Below, in pieces: positions 57,007 to 64,000 of a stretch of DNA of 64,000 nt (its first letter is position 1; each line of letters begins with the position of its first letter). The stretch comes from Lysinibacillus sphaericus (GTDB lineage: Bacteria; Bacillota; Bacilli; Bacillales_A; Planococcaceae): contig NZ_CP019980.1 of assembly GCF_002982115.1 (NCBI RefSeq), positions 3,046,001 to 3,110,000 of the forward strand. Reading direction: 5' to 3'. The translations under genes and the position numbers were made by a program. The notes below the pieces were generated by a model. That model was not told the origin of the DNA. It saw only the letters and a list, made by a program, of their open reading frames with translations, and did no database searches.

Positions 57007-58515
57007 TTAGTTATTAAATATTTGTTCGTAACGGTGGAAGAATGCCACTGTGTGCGCTCTTGCTAGAGAATCATTTGGTTTAAACTCTTCATTTGTTTTA
57101 GTAGTTGTTAAACCATTATCACGAAGGAATTTAATAGCCTCTGACTGAGATACGGTCTTACCATAATGCATTGAAGCTAAGATACGAGCGAAGTTACCTC
57201 GTGTGATATCCTTCCCTGCAATGGCTTGTTTGGATGCTGTGTTTGCACCTAGGACAGGTAGAGAGTATTTTGTAGCCAGTTGGTAGTTTACGTCTCCATA
57301 CCATGAAGTATTAGCTTTCGTTAAAGCTAGTTCTGATGGTTTGAAGTAACGGAATAGGATAGATAACATTTGGTTTTCCGTTAAGTTCGTGTACGGTTTA
57401 AGTAAGTTTTCGTACTTACCTGTTGATGGGTTTTTCACATTTGGGTATCCACTTATGATACCGATGTTGACTGCCCACTTAAAATCCTCAGCCCAGTATT
57501 GGTTTGCATTGTAATCAGCAAACTTTGATACATCAACGTTGCCCGTTGTGGGCGGTGTTACTGGAGGTGTTGGTGTTGCAGCTGAGTAGTTTAAATAACT
57601 TGATGCTACATAGCCCTCTGTCCCGTCACTTCTTTTCACAGGATACCACACAAAATGGTTTTTCTTCATTGATACTTTTTCATATTCAAAAGGACCTGTA
57701 ATGGTAACAATTTCACCTTCACGTAAAGTACCCAAAGAAGGACTATCCGTAGTAGGTCTTGTCCTAATTGTTACATTCGTTATTGCACTAACCTTTTGAT
57801 TTTTTTCAAAATAATACTTAGATTTTGTTAATGGTAAATCAAAGTCATAGTTCATCGTTGAAAATTTAATATTTTCCCTGCTGTTAGAGTCATATTGAAA
57901 ATGTTCACGTGAAAAAGGCAGCTCTGTTAAGTCTATTAATTCCAATTTATTAATAATACTGAGAATTCTTTCTTGATAGGCATTGGTATTTCTTTCACCA
58001 GTTGCTTGAACAATTGGACTATTTACTGGCTTAGTACCGTTATAAGCCATGATAGCGAAGTACCAATGTTCCAGTACATCTCTTTCTCCACCGTTGATGC
58101 TAGGTAAATCCTTTCGCTTAAACATATTATCTAGCGTCTCTACACCAGCTTGAATATTATAGACAATATCGCTTTTTAGTCTATCTTGGTTGTAGCCTGC
58201 TTGATTTGTAATTTGCATAATGCCTATTCCATTATCAGCTGTCACAATTGCTTCACCATTCTTATCAAAATGACGCCAATTTCCACTTTCACCTTCCGCT
58301 ATTGCCTTCACAATTTCAGGAGGAACATCATATTTCAGTGCTGTTTCAGTTAACAAACAGTTCATTGTGGAATAATCAGGGTTTACTTTCGATGTCGAAT
58401 TATACGCACATGTATTTGCAATATTATTAGCGAATACATTTTTATCGATGTTTATAGATAGAGAGAGGGTACCAATGGCAATAACACTAATCAATGGTTT
58501 CAATATCTTTTTCAT
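57007..58515 (-). CDS. surface lytic transglycosylase-like protein with SH3 and SLH domains
   Basis: 502 residues. Signal peptide about 1-29 (cut near VFA). SLT-like domain about 45-190 with the catalytic-type glutamate in AIAEGESGNW, then NGIGIMQITNQAG and NIQAGVETLD. Bacterial SH3 domain about 240-310 (VTIRTRPTTDSPSLGTLREG, YPVKRSDGTEGYVASSYLNY), a proline/threonine linker, then S-layer-homology repeats about 330-502 (YWAEDFKWAVNIGIISGYPN and later copies). It is probably exported, bound to the cell wall by SLH domains, and cuts or binds peptidoglycan. It stands alone with its own terminator. The SLH copies are divergent. Confidence 0.9.
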   Translation of the reverse strand: MKKILKPLISVIAIGTLSLSINIDKNVFANNIANTCAYNSTSKVNPDYSTMNCLLTETALKYDVPPEIVKAIAEGESGNWRHFDKNGEAIVTADNGIGIMQITNQAGYNQDRLKSDIVYNIQAGVETLDNMFKRKDLPSINGGERDVLEHWYFAIMAYNGTKPVNSPIVQATGERNTNAYQERILSIINKLELIDLTELPFSREHFQYDSNSRENIKFSTMNYDFDLPLTKSKYYFEKNQKVSAITNVTIRTRPTTDSPSLGTLREGEIVTITGPFEYEKVSMKKNHFVWYPVKRSDGTEGYVASSYLNYSAATPTPPVTPPTTGNVDVSKFADYNANQYWAEDFKWAVNIGIISGYPNVKNPSTGKYENLLKPYTNLTENQMLSILFRYFKPSELALTKANTSWYGDVNYQLATKYSLPVLGANTASKQAIAGKDITRGNFARILASMHYGKTVSQSEAIKFLRDNGLTTTKTNEEFKPNDSLARAHTVAFFHRYEQIFNN

Positions 58516-58996
58516 ATATGATTATTACACTTCCTTTCATAAGTATTTAAAGTTAAAAGATTCAAATATATGTTATCATAAACCCAATATTTGAGATAGA
58601 GGTATTAGTCATTTATTCCTTAATTTAACATAGTAGAATGATAAATGATAGCTCAAACATATATTGTTTAATTTTAATTCGGTGAAAAGTTTGTACATAG
58701 TGATTGTTATGAAATAGGTAAGCTTCCTAACGTCCATTGAAACAAGCCCAAGCAAAATCTATCAACTCTTGCAAGCTCGTTAAAGGACTCTATAAGCTTG
58801 CTACCATTGTTGTTGTAAGCTGGCTGACTCAAAGTTGAAAGAATAGCACTTTGTTACACGCCTTATTACCACCATGAGCTTGTGTTCGCTTTGTCGCTTT
58901 ATATTTATTCATTAATCTTATTCATATAGAAAAGCACACCAACTTAATGATAGGCTACCGCAATCCCATCATAATCTGTTTTATAATCTCGCACTT
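58516..58996. other. 481-bp region without a gene
   Basis: No supported frame. It may contain further remnants of the decayed gene at 58997-59510, since short protein-like stretches appear on the minus strand (for example around 58820-58910), but they are interrupted and unassigned. Confidence 0.4.
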
Positions 58997-59510
58997 CTAC
59001 ACACCCATTAATTCAACTGAATTGAGGGAATCTTTCTTCAAGAAATTATTTATCAGGTCGATAACGATAATAATGTTTAAATATAAAATCAAACGCAACC
59101 CCATGGTTGATTTATCCAAAAGCAATAACACTAATGCTAACTCTTTTTCTGTAGCAGCTTCCTTAACGCTTGAATTTACTTTTATTTTGATGTTTGTCCA
59201 AAACTTTGAGTGTATATCCAGCCATTATCGTAACACTTGCTTAAAACGGCTTAAACGACCATATAAAGAAATGTCCTTCACAAATATTGATCAATTTTTC
59301 ATTATTAATTTTATGTAGATATTCAACTTCGGTTACCTCAACAAAACGCTTAAAATTATAGTTATACCTATCAATTATCCTTGGTCTTAATCCGTTTAGT
59401 CACCACTGTTAATTTAAAATTTGTGTCGCGTATTGAATTGTTATATTTTTGTTGTCCAACTCATCAAAAGAATCCATTTTAACTATTGAGTTATTGATTT
59501 TTTTCACCAT
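58997..59510 (-). pseudogene. decayed gene, probably a tyrosine recombinase/integrase
   Basis: Reading the minus strand from 59510 gives several protein-like pieces in changing frames: a start piece with VKMDSFDELDNKNITIQYAT, then GLRPRIIDRYNYNFKRFVEV, then LYGRLSRFKQVLR, a stop, and WLDIHSKFWTNIKIKVNSSV followed by KEAATEKELALVLLLLDKS. The 'LRPR-I-DYxxxFKRF' and 'FW-NIKIKV' patterns resemble the N-terminal core-binding domain of tyrosine recombinases, but this is recognition from memory. At least two frameshifts and one stop break it, and the catalytic domain is not seen. It lies beside ndk, at the edge of the region inserted between cheR and ndk. Confidence 0.5.
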
Positions 59511-59601
59511 TGCTTTCTTTGGTGTTCTATTTCAGTTTTGCTAGTCAAAAAGCTTAAATCAATGTTTGCGTCCTTCACTTTATTGGGAGATTTTGACAAA
59601 T

Positions 59602-59633
59602 AAAAAACCCCCTAACATTTTTTTGTTAGAAGG
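59602..59633 (-). terminator. terminator of ndk
   Basis: CCCCCTAACA (59608-59617) pairs with TGTTAGAAGG (59624-59633) using two G-U pairs; T6 follows on the minus strand, 84 bases after the ndk stop. Confidence 0.8.
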
Positions 59634-59716
59634 TAAAAGTCACATCGAAAAATAGATGATTTTTTTATTGAGTTCTATTCGTAGTTTTTTTCGCTACGCT
59701 TCTTAAGAAGTGCGAA

Positions 59717-60133
59717 TTAAACTAAATCTTCACCGAAGAATAAACCGATTTCGCGCTCTGCAGATGCAAGAGAGTCAGAACCGTGGATGATGTTGTGAGA
59801 TACAGTTGTAGCGTAGTCACCACGGATTGTACCTGGGTTAGATTCTTCTGGTTTCGTAGCACCCATCATTGTACGTGCAAGTTTGATTACGTTTTCGCCT
59901 TCCCATACCATAGCGAATACTGGACCAGAAGTGATGAAGTCTACTAATTCACCGAAGAATGGACGTTCAGCATGCTCAGCATAGTGTTTTTCAGCTAATT
60001 CTTGAGGAATTACCATTAATTTAGCGCCTTTTAATACAAAACCGCGACGTTCAAAACGGTCAACGATGTCACCTACTACTTGTCGTTCTACGCCATCAGG
60101 CTTAACCATTAAAAAAGTTTTTTCGATTGCCAT
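59717..60133 (-). CDS. ndk: nucleoside diphosphate kinase
   Basis: 138 residues, slightly short for the family (about 148 in B. subtilis) but with all motifs: [20 protein letters not shown] at the start, [21 protein letters not shown], and the phosphorylated histidine in [16 protein letters not shown]. Balances NTP pools. In B. subtilis it lies between hepT and cheR; here the cheR side has been separated by 13 kb of other genes. Confidence 0.95.
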   Translation of the reverse strand: MAIEKTFLMVKPDGVERQVVGDIVDRFERRGFVLKGAKLMVIPQELAEKHYAEHAERPFFGELVDFITSGPVFAMVWEGENVIKLARTMMGATKPEESNPGTIRGDYATTVSHNIIHGSDSLASAEREIGLFFGEDLV

Positions 60134-60219
60134 GTTTAAAACACTCCTTAAATTCGTCTAACAGGTTTTACACCTACCGATAAATATTAACAAAAAATAA
60201 GCTTTAGCACAACAAAAAG

Positions 60220-61194
60220 CTAGAATTTACGCTTGCCCATAAACAAAGCGATGTCACGAAGCTTTTTCTTAATTGGATGTTTTGGTAAAGCATCTATTTC
60301 TTGTAAAGCTTTTTTCAAATACTTATCACTCATTTTATTAGCTTGTGTAATTGCGTCAGATTTACGCACATATTGCAACATATTTTGGCGCTCAAGCTCC
60401 GTTAATGTCCCTGCAAACACTTTTGCTAAGTAAGGTTGCATTTGTGGATCATCTTTTAATAACAAAATCGGCAAGGTAATATTGCCTTGCAATAAGTCAC
60501 TACCTGCTGGCTTCCCTAATTCTTTATCTGTCGCCATAATATCTAATACATCATCGATTATTTGAAAGCTCATACCAACAAAGTAGCCAAAGCGTTTCAA
60601 ATGGCTTACTGTTTTTGCATCAACACCTGCTGCCACTGCACCAATCTCACAACTTGAAGAAATAAGTAATGCCGTTTTTCGTTTAATACGTCTGAAGTAA
60701 TCCTTTAAGCCCTGATCCAATCTAAACTTGTCCTCAATTTGTATCACTTCGCCATTGCAAATTTCTACCATTGTACGTGCCAAAATTTGATGAACAAGTG
60801 GATCCTCTAGCTTTGTGATGTACTCAAGTGCACGTGCAAAAATAAAATCGCCCGTGTACATTGCTACTCTGTTATTCCATTGGGATTTGACAGTTGGACG
60901 TCCTCGTCGCATATCGGAATCATCAATCACATCATCATGCACTAGCGACGCCATGTGAATGAGCTCTAAAGGCACAGCCACATTTTTCATCTTTTCGATA
61001 TCATAATCGCCAAATTTTGCGCCAAGCAACACAAAGATTGGTCGGATTCGTTTGCCACCAGCTTGTAATAAATGGAGAGAAGCATCGTTAATTAAATGCG
61101 AAGACGAATTCACCGCTTTTTCTAATTCTTGTTCGATGATATCAATATCTGACTTCAAATCGGAATAGAGTAGTTTTAACTTCATCTTTTCCAC
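60220..61194 (-). CDS. hepT: heptaprenyl diphosphate synthase component II
   Basis: 324 residues from GTG 61194 (GGAAGG 9 bases upstream) or 321 from ATG 61185; a longer frame to 61260 would run into menG. Prenyltransferase motifs LLQAGGKRIRPIFVLLGAKF, the first aspartate-rich HDDVIDDSDMRRGRPT and the second IIDDVLDI. It ends in FMGKRKF like B. subtilis HepT. With HepS it makes the C35 side chain of menaquinone-7. Confidence 0.93.
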   Translation of the reverse strand: MEKMKLKLLYSDLKSDIDIIEQELEKAVNSSSHLINDASLHLLQAGGKRIRPIFVLLGAKFGDYDIEKMKNVAVPLELIHMASLVHDDVIDDSDMRRGRPTVKSQWNNRVAMYTGDFIFARALEYITKLEDPLVHQILARTMVEICNGEVIQIEDKFRLDQGLKDYFRRIKRKTALLISSSCEIGAVAAGVDAKTVSHLKRFGYFVGMSFQIIDDVLDIMATDKELGKPAGSDLLQGNITLPILLLKDDPQMQPYLAKVFAGTLTELERQNMLQYVRKSDAITQANKMSDKYLKKALQEIDALPKHPIKKKLRDIALFMGKRKF

Positions 61195-61213
61195 GCTTGA
61201 AAACCTTCCCCCA

Positions 61214-61918
61214 TTAACGTACCTTTTTAAAGCCCATATGCATTGCCGCAGCACCGCCACTGTATGCTTTGTACGTTACTTTTTCTAAACCTGCCTGTTC
61301 AAACATTGCCGCTAGCTTCTTCATACCTGGGAAATCATTTGCAGATTCCTGTAACCAAGAATACTCTTTATAACTTTTCGCAAAAATTTTACCAAATATC
61401 GGCATAATATATTTAAAATAAAAACGGAATAGTTGTCGATAGCCAGGTATTTCTGATTGAGATGTTTCTAAACATACAACCATGCCCCCCGGTTTTACAA
61501 CACGATTCATTTCTTTTAACACTTGTAAATAATCAGGAACATTGCGTAGACCAAAACCAATCGTCACATAATCAAATGTATTGTCTGGAAATGGTAATTC
61601 CATTGCATTTCCTTGTATCAGTTCAATTTGTGGGTAAGGCGTTATTTTTTTTTCGCCCACTTGCAGCATGTTATGACTGAAATCCAGTCCCTTAACTTCG
61701 CCACTTTCTCCAACTGCTTCAGCTAGTGCAATTGTCCAGTCAGCTGTGCCACAACAAACATCTAGCGCTTTCGATCCAGGCTTGACAGCCATGCGCTTCA
61801 TCGTATCGTTGCGCCAACCTACATGCATTTGGAAGCTAATTACACCATTCATTTTGTCATAGCTTTCAGAAATACTTTCAAATACTTCGTGAACGTGCTC
61901 TTCTTTTGATTTAGCCAT
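61214..61918 (-). CDS. menG: demethylmenaquinone methyltransferase
   Basis: 234 residues from ATG 61918 (AGAGAGG at 10 bases); the frame to 61963 lies in hepS. SAM-binding [20 protein letters not shown] near residue 52, [15 protein letters not shown] near 80, and the UbiE/MenG signature [20 protein letters not shown] near 119. Last methylation in menaquinone synthesis. Lies between hepS and hepT, the usual order. Confidence 0.95.
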   Translation of the reverse strand: MAKSKEEHVHEVFESISESYDKMNGVISFQMHVGWRNDTMKRMAVKPGSKALDVCCGTADWTIALAEAVGESGEVKGLDFSHNMLQVGEKKITPYPQIELIQGNAMELPFPDNTFDYVTIGFGLRNVPDYLQVLKEMNRVVKPGGMVVCLETSQSEIPGYRQLFRFYFKYIMPIFGKIFAKSYKEYSWLQESANDFPGMKKLAAMFEQAGLEKVTYKAYSGGAAAMHMGFKKVR

Positions 61919-61934
61919 TTTAGAAAAACCTCTC

Positions 61935-62702
61935 TTATCCGTTTGTAGAAGCAATCGATGCATCTACACGTGCTTGTAGAGCTTGTTTCACATCACTTTG
62001 TAAAAATGATGCTTGTGCTATTACTTGCAACAGCTCTGTTTTTAAGCGGGCAATTTTATCTTGTAAGACGCTATTGAAGGTCGCGCCTGTCTGTAATGCA
62101 CTTTGTTCCAGCACTTTACTCATCAATGATTTTTGTCCACGTTGATACATAGCCCATTCTCTTTCTAATCGTAAGATCAATAAGCTCTTCTCCATTATTG
62201 GAATATAATGATGCAATGCATAAAGCTCAAAAAATTTCGCAATTAAACCTGACTCGATATTGCTAATTGAAGAACACCATTGTTCCACTGTACGCTGTTT
62301 TGCCTCATACACTTTTATTTGATGTTCGCAACGTGACACGATACCTTGTGATAAATTCCGAATTAATGCGACATTTCCCGACATTGCTAAAATTTCATAA
62401 TACCGGCCACTATAAAAATCCCCAGCCAAAACGGTTAGCTGCTGTTCCTTTGAAGTGGCATCTAATTCTTTTATATGATCATGTGCCGCTAACGCTGCAT
62501 ATACAATTCCAACAGTTATTGCAGCTTCCCTTTGCTCTTGTTGCCACTCTTCTCCATTCAAGAAGGGCACTAACAAGTAAAACAGTTGATTTTCATCGAG
62601 CACAGGCGCTCCTGTGTATTTTTGCAAAGTTCTATGACGAACATCCATGAAAATCTCTGTTTTTAACTGTGCAATTGAATTTTGAATGTATGTTGCATTC
62701 AT
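61935..62702 (-). CDS. hepS: heptaprenyl diphosphate synthase component I
   Basis: 255 residues, helical, poorly conserved as is usual for HepS. It contains [20 protein letters not shown] near residue 63 and [20 protein letters not shown] near 92, the HepS family stretch. It lacks aspartate-rich catalytic motifs and acts as regulatory partner of HepT. Recognition rests partly on its place between mtrB and menG. Confidence 0.88.
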   Translation of the reverse strand: MNATYIQNSIAQLKTEIFMDVRHRTLQKYTGAPVLDENQLFYLLVPFLNGEEWQQEQREAAITVGIVYAALAAHDHIKELDATSKEQQLTVLAGDFYSGRYYEILAMSGNVALIRNLSQGIVSRCEHQIKVYEAKQRTVEQWCSSISNIESGLIAKFFELYALHHYIPIMEKSLLILRLEREWAMYQRGQKSLMSKVLEQSALQTGATFNSVLQDKIARLKTELLQVIAQASFLQSDVKQALQARVDASIASTNG

Positions 62703-63014
62703 AGACCTTACTCCATTTCACTTTCAAATACGTTCATCATCAACATGACTTAACGCTTGCTTACTGAGTCATTATAGCATAAGCATCTATTCGGAATAAA
62801 AAGTTTTTGCTTTCACCAACACGAACGGGCAGTAGAACCCTACCACGGAAAGTACAAGAAAAAAATGGTAGGAAATCTACTTGCCCGTAAAAGCCAGTTT
62901 CACCAACACATATTACTTTTTTCATATGCATTTGGCACATCTGCAGATTATAACTAACCAGTCATCAGCACTGTATGTTGACTCTACCGACGGAAGCTAA
63001 CTTACATGACTATG
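62703..63014. other. 312-bp gap between mtrB and hepS
   Basis: Carries a 64-base imperfect hairpin flanked by 12-bp direct repeats (62811-62909) and otherwise nothing recognisable. The hepS promoter probably lies here. Confidence 0.5.
62811..62909. repeat. large hairpin flanked by 12-bp direct repeats
   Basis: TTTCACCAACAC occurs at 62811-62822 and 62898-62909. Between them, ACGGGCAGTAGA (62825-62836) pairs with TCTACTTGCCCGT (62876-62888) with one bulge, and CCTACCA with TGGTAGG inside it. No T tail follows in either direction. Confidence 0.75.
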
Positions 63015-63233
63015 CTACTTTTTACCTTCACTTTGAATAACACCATGTGCTGTGTGGATTTGTGCTTTGCCACGAATTTTCATGGCAGAAGTATGCTCAG
63101 TAAATTGAGCAATCATTACTTCCCCTGCATCTAATTTTTCAGAATGATGGAATTTCGTATCCGTACCACGTGTTAACCCAATTACATGTACACCATCTTC
63201 TTCTGCCTGTATTACTATATAATCTTGCGCCAT
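63015..63233 (-). CDS. mtrB: tryptophan RNA-binding attenuation protein (TRAP)
   Basis: 72 residues from ATG 63233 (AAGGAG at 10 bases). Close to B. subtilis [24 protein letters not shown] and [15 protein letters not shown]. The RNA-binding triad K37/K56/R58 of B. subtilis is kept as K33, K52 and R54. TRAP forms an 11-mer that binds tryptophan and GAG/UAG repeats in trp leader RNA. No trp structural gene is found in this window, so its targets lie elsewhere. Follows folE by 63 bases. Confidence 0.96.
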   Translation of the reverse strand: MAQDYIVIQAEEDGVHVIGLTRGTDTKFHHSEKLDAGEVMIAQFTEHTSAMKIRGKAQIHTAHGVIQSEGKK

Positions 63234-63296
63234 TGTCTGTACACTCCTTAAATCCGACAAATTCTTAGTCCATCATAACATAATTAGACATGCAGT

Positions 63297-63866
63297 TTAA
63301 GACATTTGAATAAATGACAAGACTTCTCTACGTTTTACCTCATCTTGTTCATAAATGCCACGTGCAACTGATGTAACCGTTTTAGATCCAGGCTTTTTCA
63401 GTCCACGCATAGTCATACACATATGTTCTGCTTCAATAACGACATAAACACCTTTAGGAGATAGCATTTCCATAATCGTGTCGGCTACTGATGATGTAAT
63501 CCGTTCTTGTAATTGCGGACGACGTGCAATCGTTTCCACTGCGCGACCTAATTTACTTAGGCCCGCTACAATGCCGTCGTTTGGTATGTAAGCTACATGT
63601 GCTTTGCCGTAAAATGGCACTAGATGATGCTCACACATTGAGTAAAATGGGATATCCTTTACAAGCACTAGTTCTTCATGATCCTCATGGAAAACCGTTT
63701 TAAAATAATCTTTTGCATCTTCATGTAAGCCACTAAACATTTCAGCATACATTTTAGCAACGCGTTTTGGTGTATCGAGTAATCCTTCACGATTCACATC
63801 TTCGCCCACAGCTTCTAAAATCATTTTCACTGCTTGTTCTATTTTCAATAAATCTACATTCGACAT
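63297..63866 (-). CDS. folE: GTP cyclohydrolase I
   Basis: 189 residues. Zinc-site and active-site motifs [20 protein letters not shown] near residue 74, [20 protein letters not shown] near 101 and [17 protein letters not shown] near 144. First step of folate synthesis (mtrA in B. subtilis, where it is also upstream of mtrB). Ribosome site AGGAGGG. Confidence 0.96.
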   Translation of the reverse strand: MSNVDLLKIEQAVKMILEAVGEDVNREGLLDTPKRVAKMYAEMFSGLHEDAKDYFKTVFHEDHEELVLVKDIPFYSMCEHHLVPFYGKAHVAYIPNDGIVAGLSKLGRAVETIARRPQLQERITSSVADTIMEMLSPKGVYVVIEAEHMCMTMRGLKKPGSKTVTSVARGIYEQDEVKRREVLSFIQMS

Positions 63867-64000
63867 TCGTAAAAACCCTCCTGCGTATCAAAACATTACA
63901 CATTTCCCTATGCATCGTAGCATATCCAAAAGTTAAGCGCAAAACGACTTACTTGAATTAAAAGAAATTCAACATAACTTCTGTAATTAGGCATTAACTG

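Noticed and set aside
58947-59318. 123-codon plus-strand frame
   Set aside because: It has no ribosome site and is antisense to the decayed minus-strand gene, whose pieces look much more protein-like.

Overview
The window reads as a chromosomal segment of a low-GC, spore-forming member of the Bacillaceae/Planococcaceae, most like Lysinibacillus. The grounds are the gene order (the folE-mtrB-hepS-menG-hepT-ndk-cheR-aro supraoperon and the ypiA-qcrABC-ypjD-dapB-mgsA-bshA-cca-birA-panBCD-dinG block known from Bacillus subtilis), a GerA germinant-receptor gene, SLH-domain surface proteins, and strong GGAGG-type ribosome binding sites. No tRNA, rRNA or CRISPR array was seen.

1-5100: a truncated gerA-type gene and two APC-superfamily amino-acid permeases facing away from each other. 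4887-15666: a reductive pyrimidine-degradation cluster. One strand carries, in transcription order, a beta-ureidopropionase-type amidohydrolase, dihydropyrimidinase, PreT, PreA, an NCS1 permease and a 69-aa unknown protein. A PucR-type regulator is divergent from it, followed by a CoA-acylating (methyl)malonate-semialdehyde dehydrogenase. Together these could turn uracil/thymine into beta-alanine or 3-aminoisobutyrate and, after a transaminase not seen here, into acyl-CoA. 15750-18571: a DUF378 membrane protein and a 7TM-GGDEF diguanylate cyclase.

18609-39135: the conserved block dinG-panDCB-birA-cca-bshA-mgsA-dapB-ypjD, ypjC-like, a YugP-like protease, ypjA, qcrCBA, ypiF, ypiB and ypiA, mostly on the minus strand. 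It departs from the B. subtilis order in three places. A PadR/DUF1700/DUF4097 operon sits between birA and panB. A GNAT gene flanked by a 42-bp duplicated gene junction separates cca from birA. bshB1 is missing between mgsA and bshA. 39423-46814: aromatic amino-acid genes aroA-tyrA-hisC-aroH-aroB-aroC and cheR. The trp operon that B. subtilis has between aroH and hisC is absent.

46815-59716: about 13 kb inserted between cheR and ndk, which are neighbours in B. subtilis. It holds a small coiled-coil membrane protein, a three-gene fatty-acyl-CoA operon (ligase, SDR, thiolase), a DUF418 membrane protein, a MerR regulator, a pssA-dedA-GNAT operon, a broken ABC exporter gene, an SLT/SH3/SLH surface protein and a decayed gene that looks like a tyrosine recombinase. 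Two near-identical promoters with the 19-bp spacer typical of MerR control point outward from the merR gene, to DUF418 and to pssA. 59717-63866: ndk, hepT, menG, hepS, mtrB (TRAP) and folE.

No single clearly new system stands out. The most interesting leads are the MerR-linked lipid/membrane regulon, the pyrimidine cluster with candidate PucR operators and an unknown terminal small gene, the repeated 3'-UTR-like element at two synteny breakpoints, and the 42-bp junction duplication around the inserted acetyltransferase.
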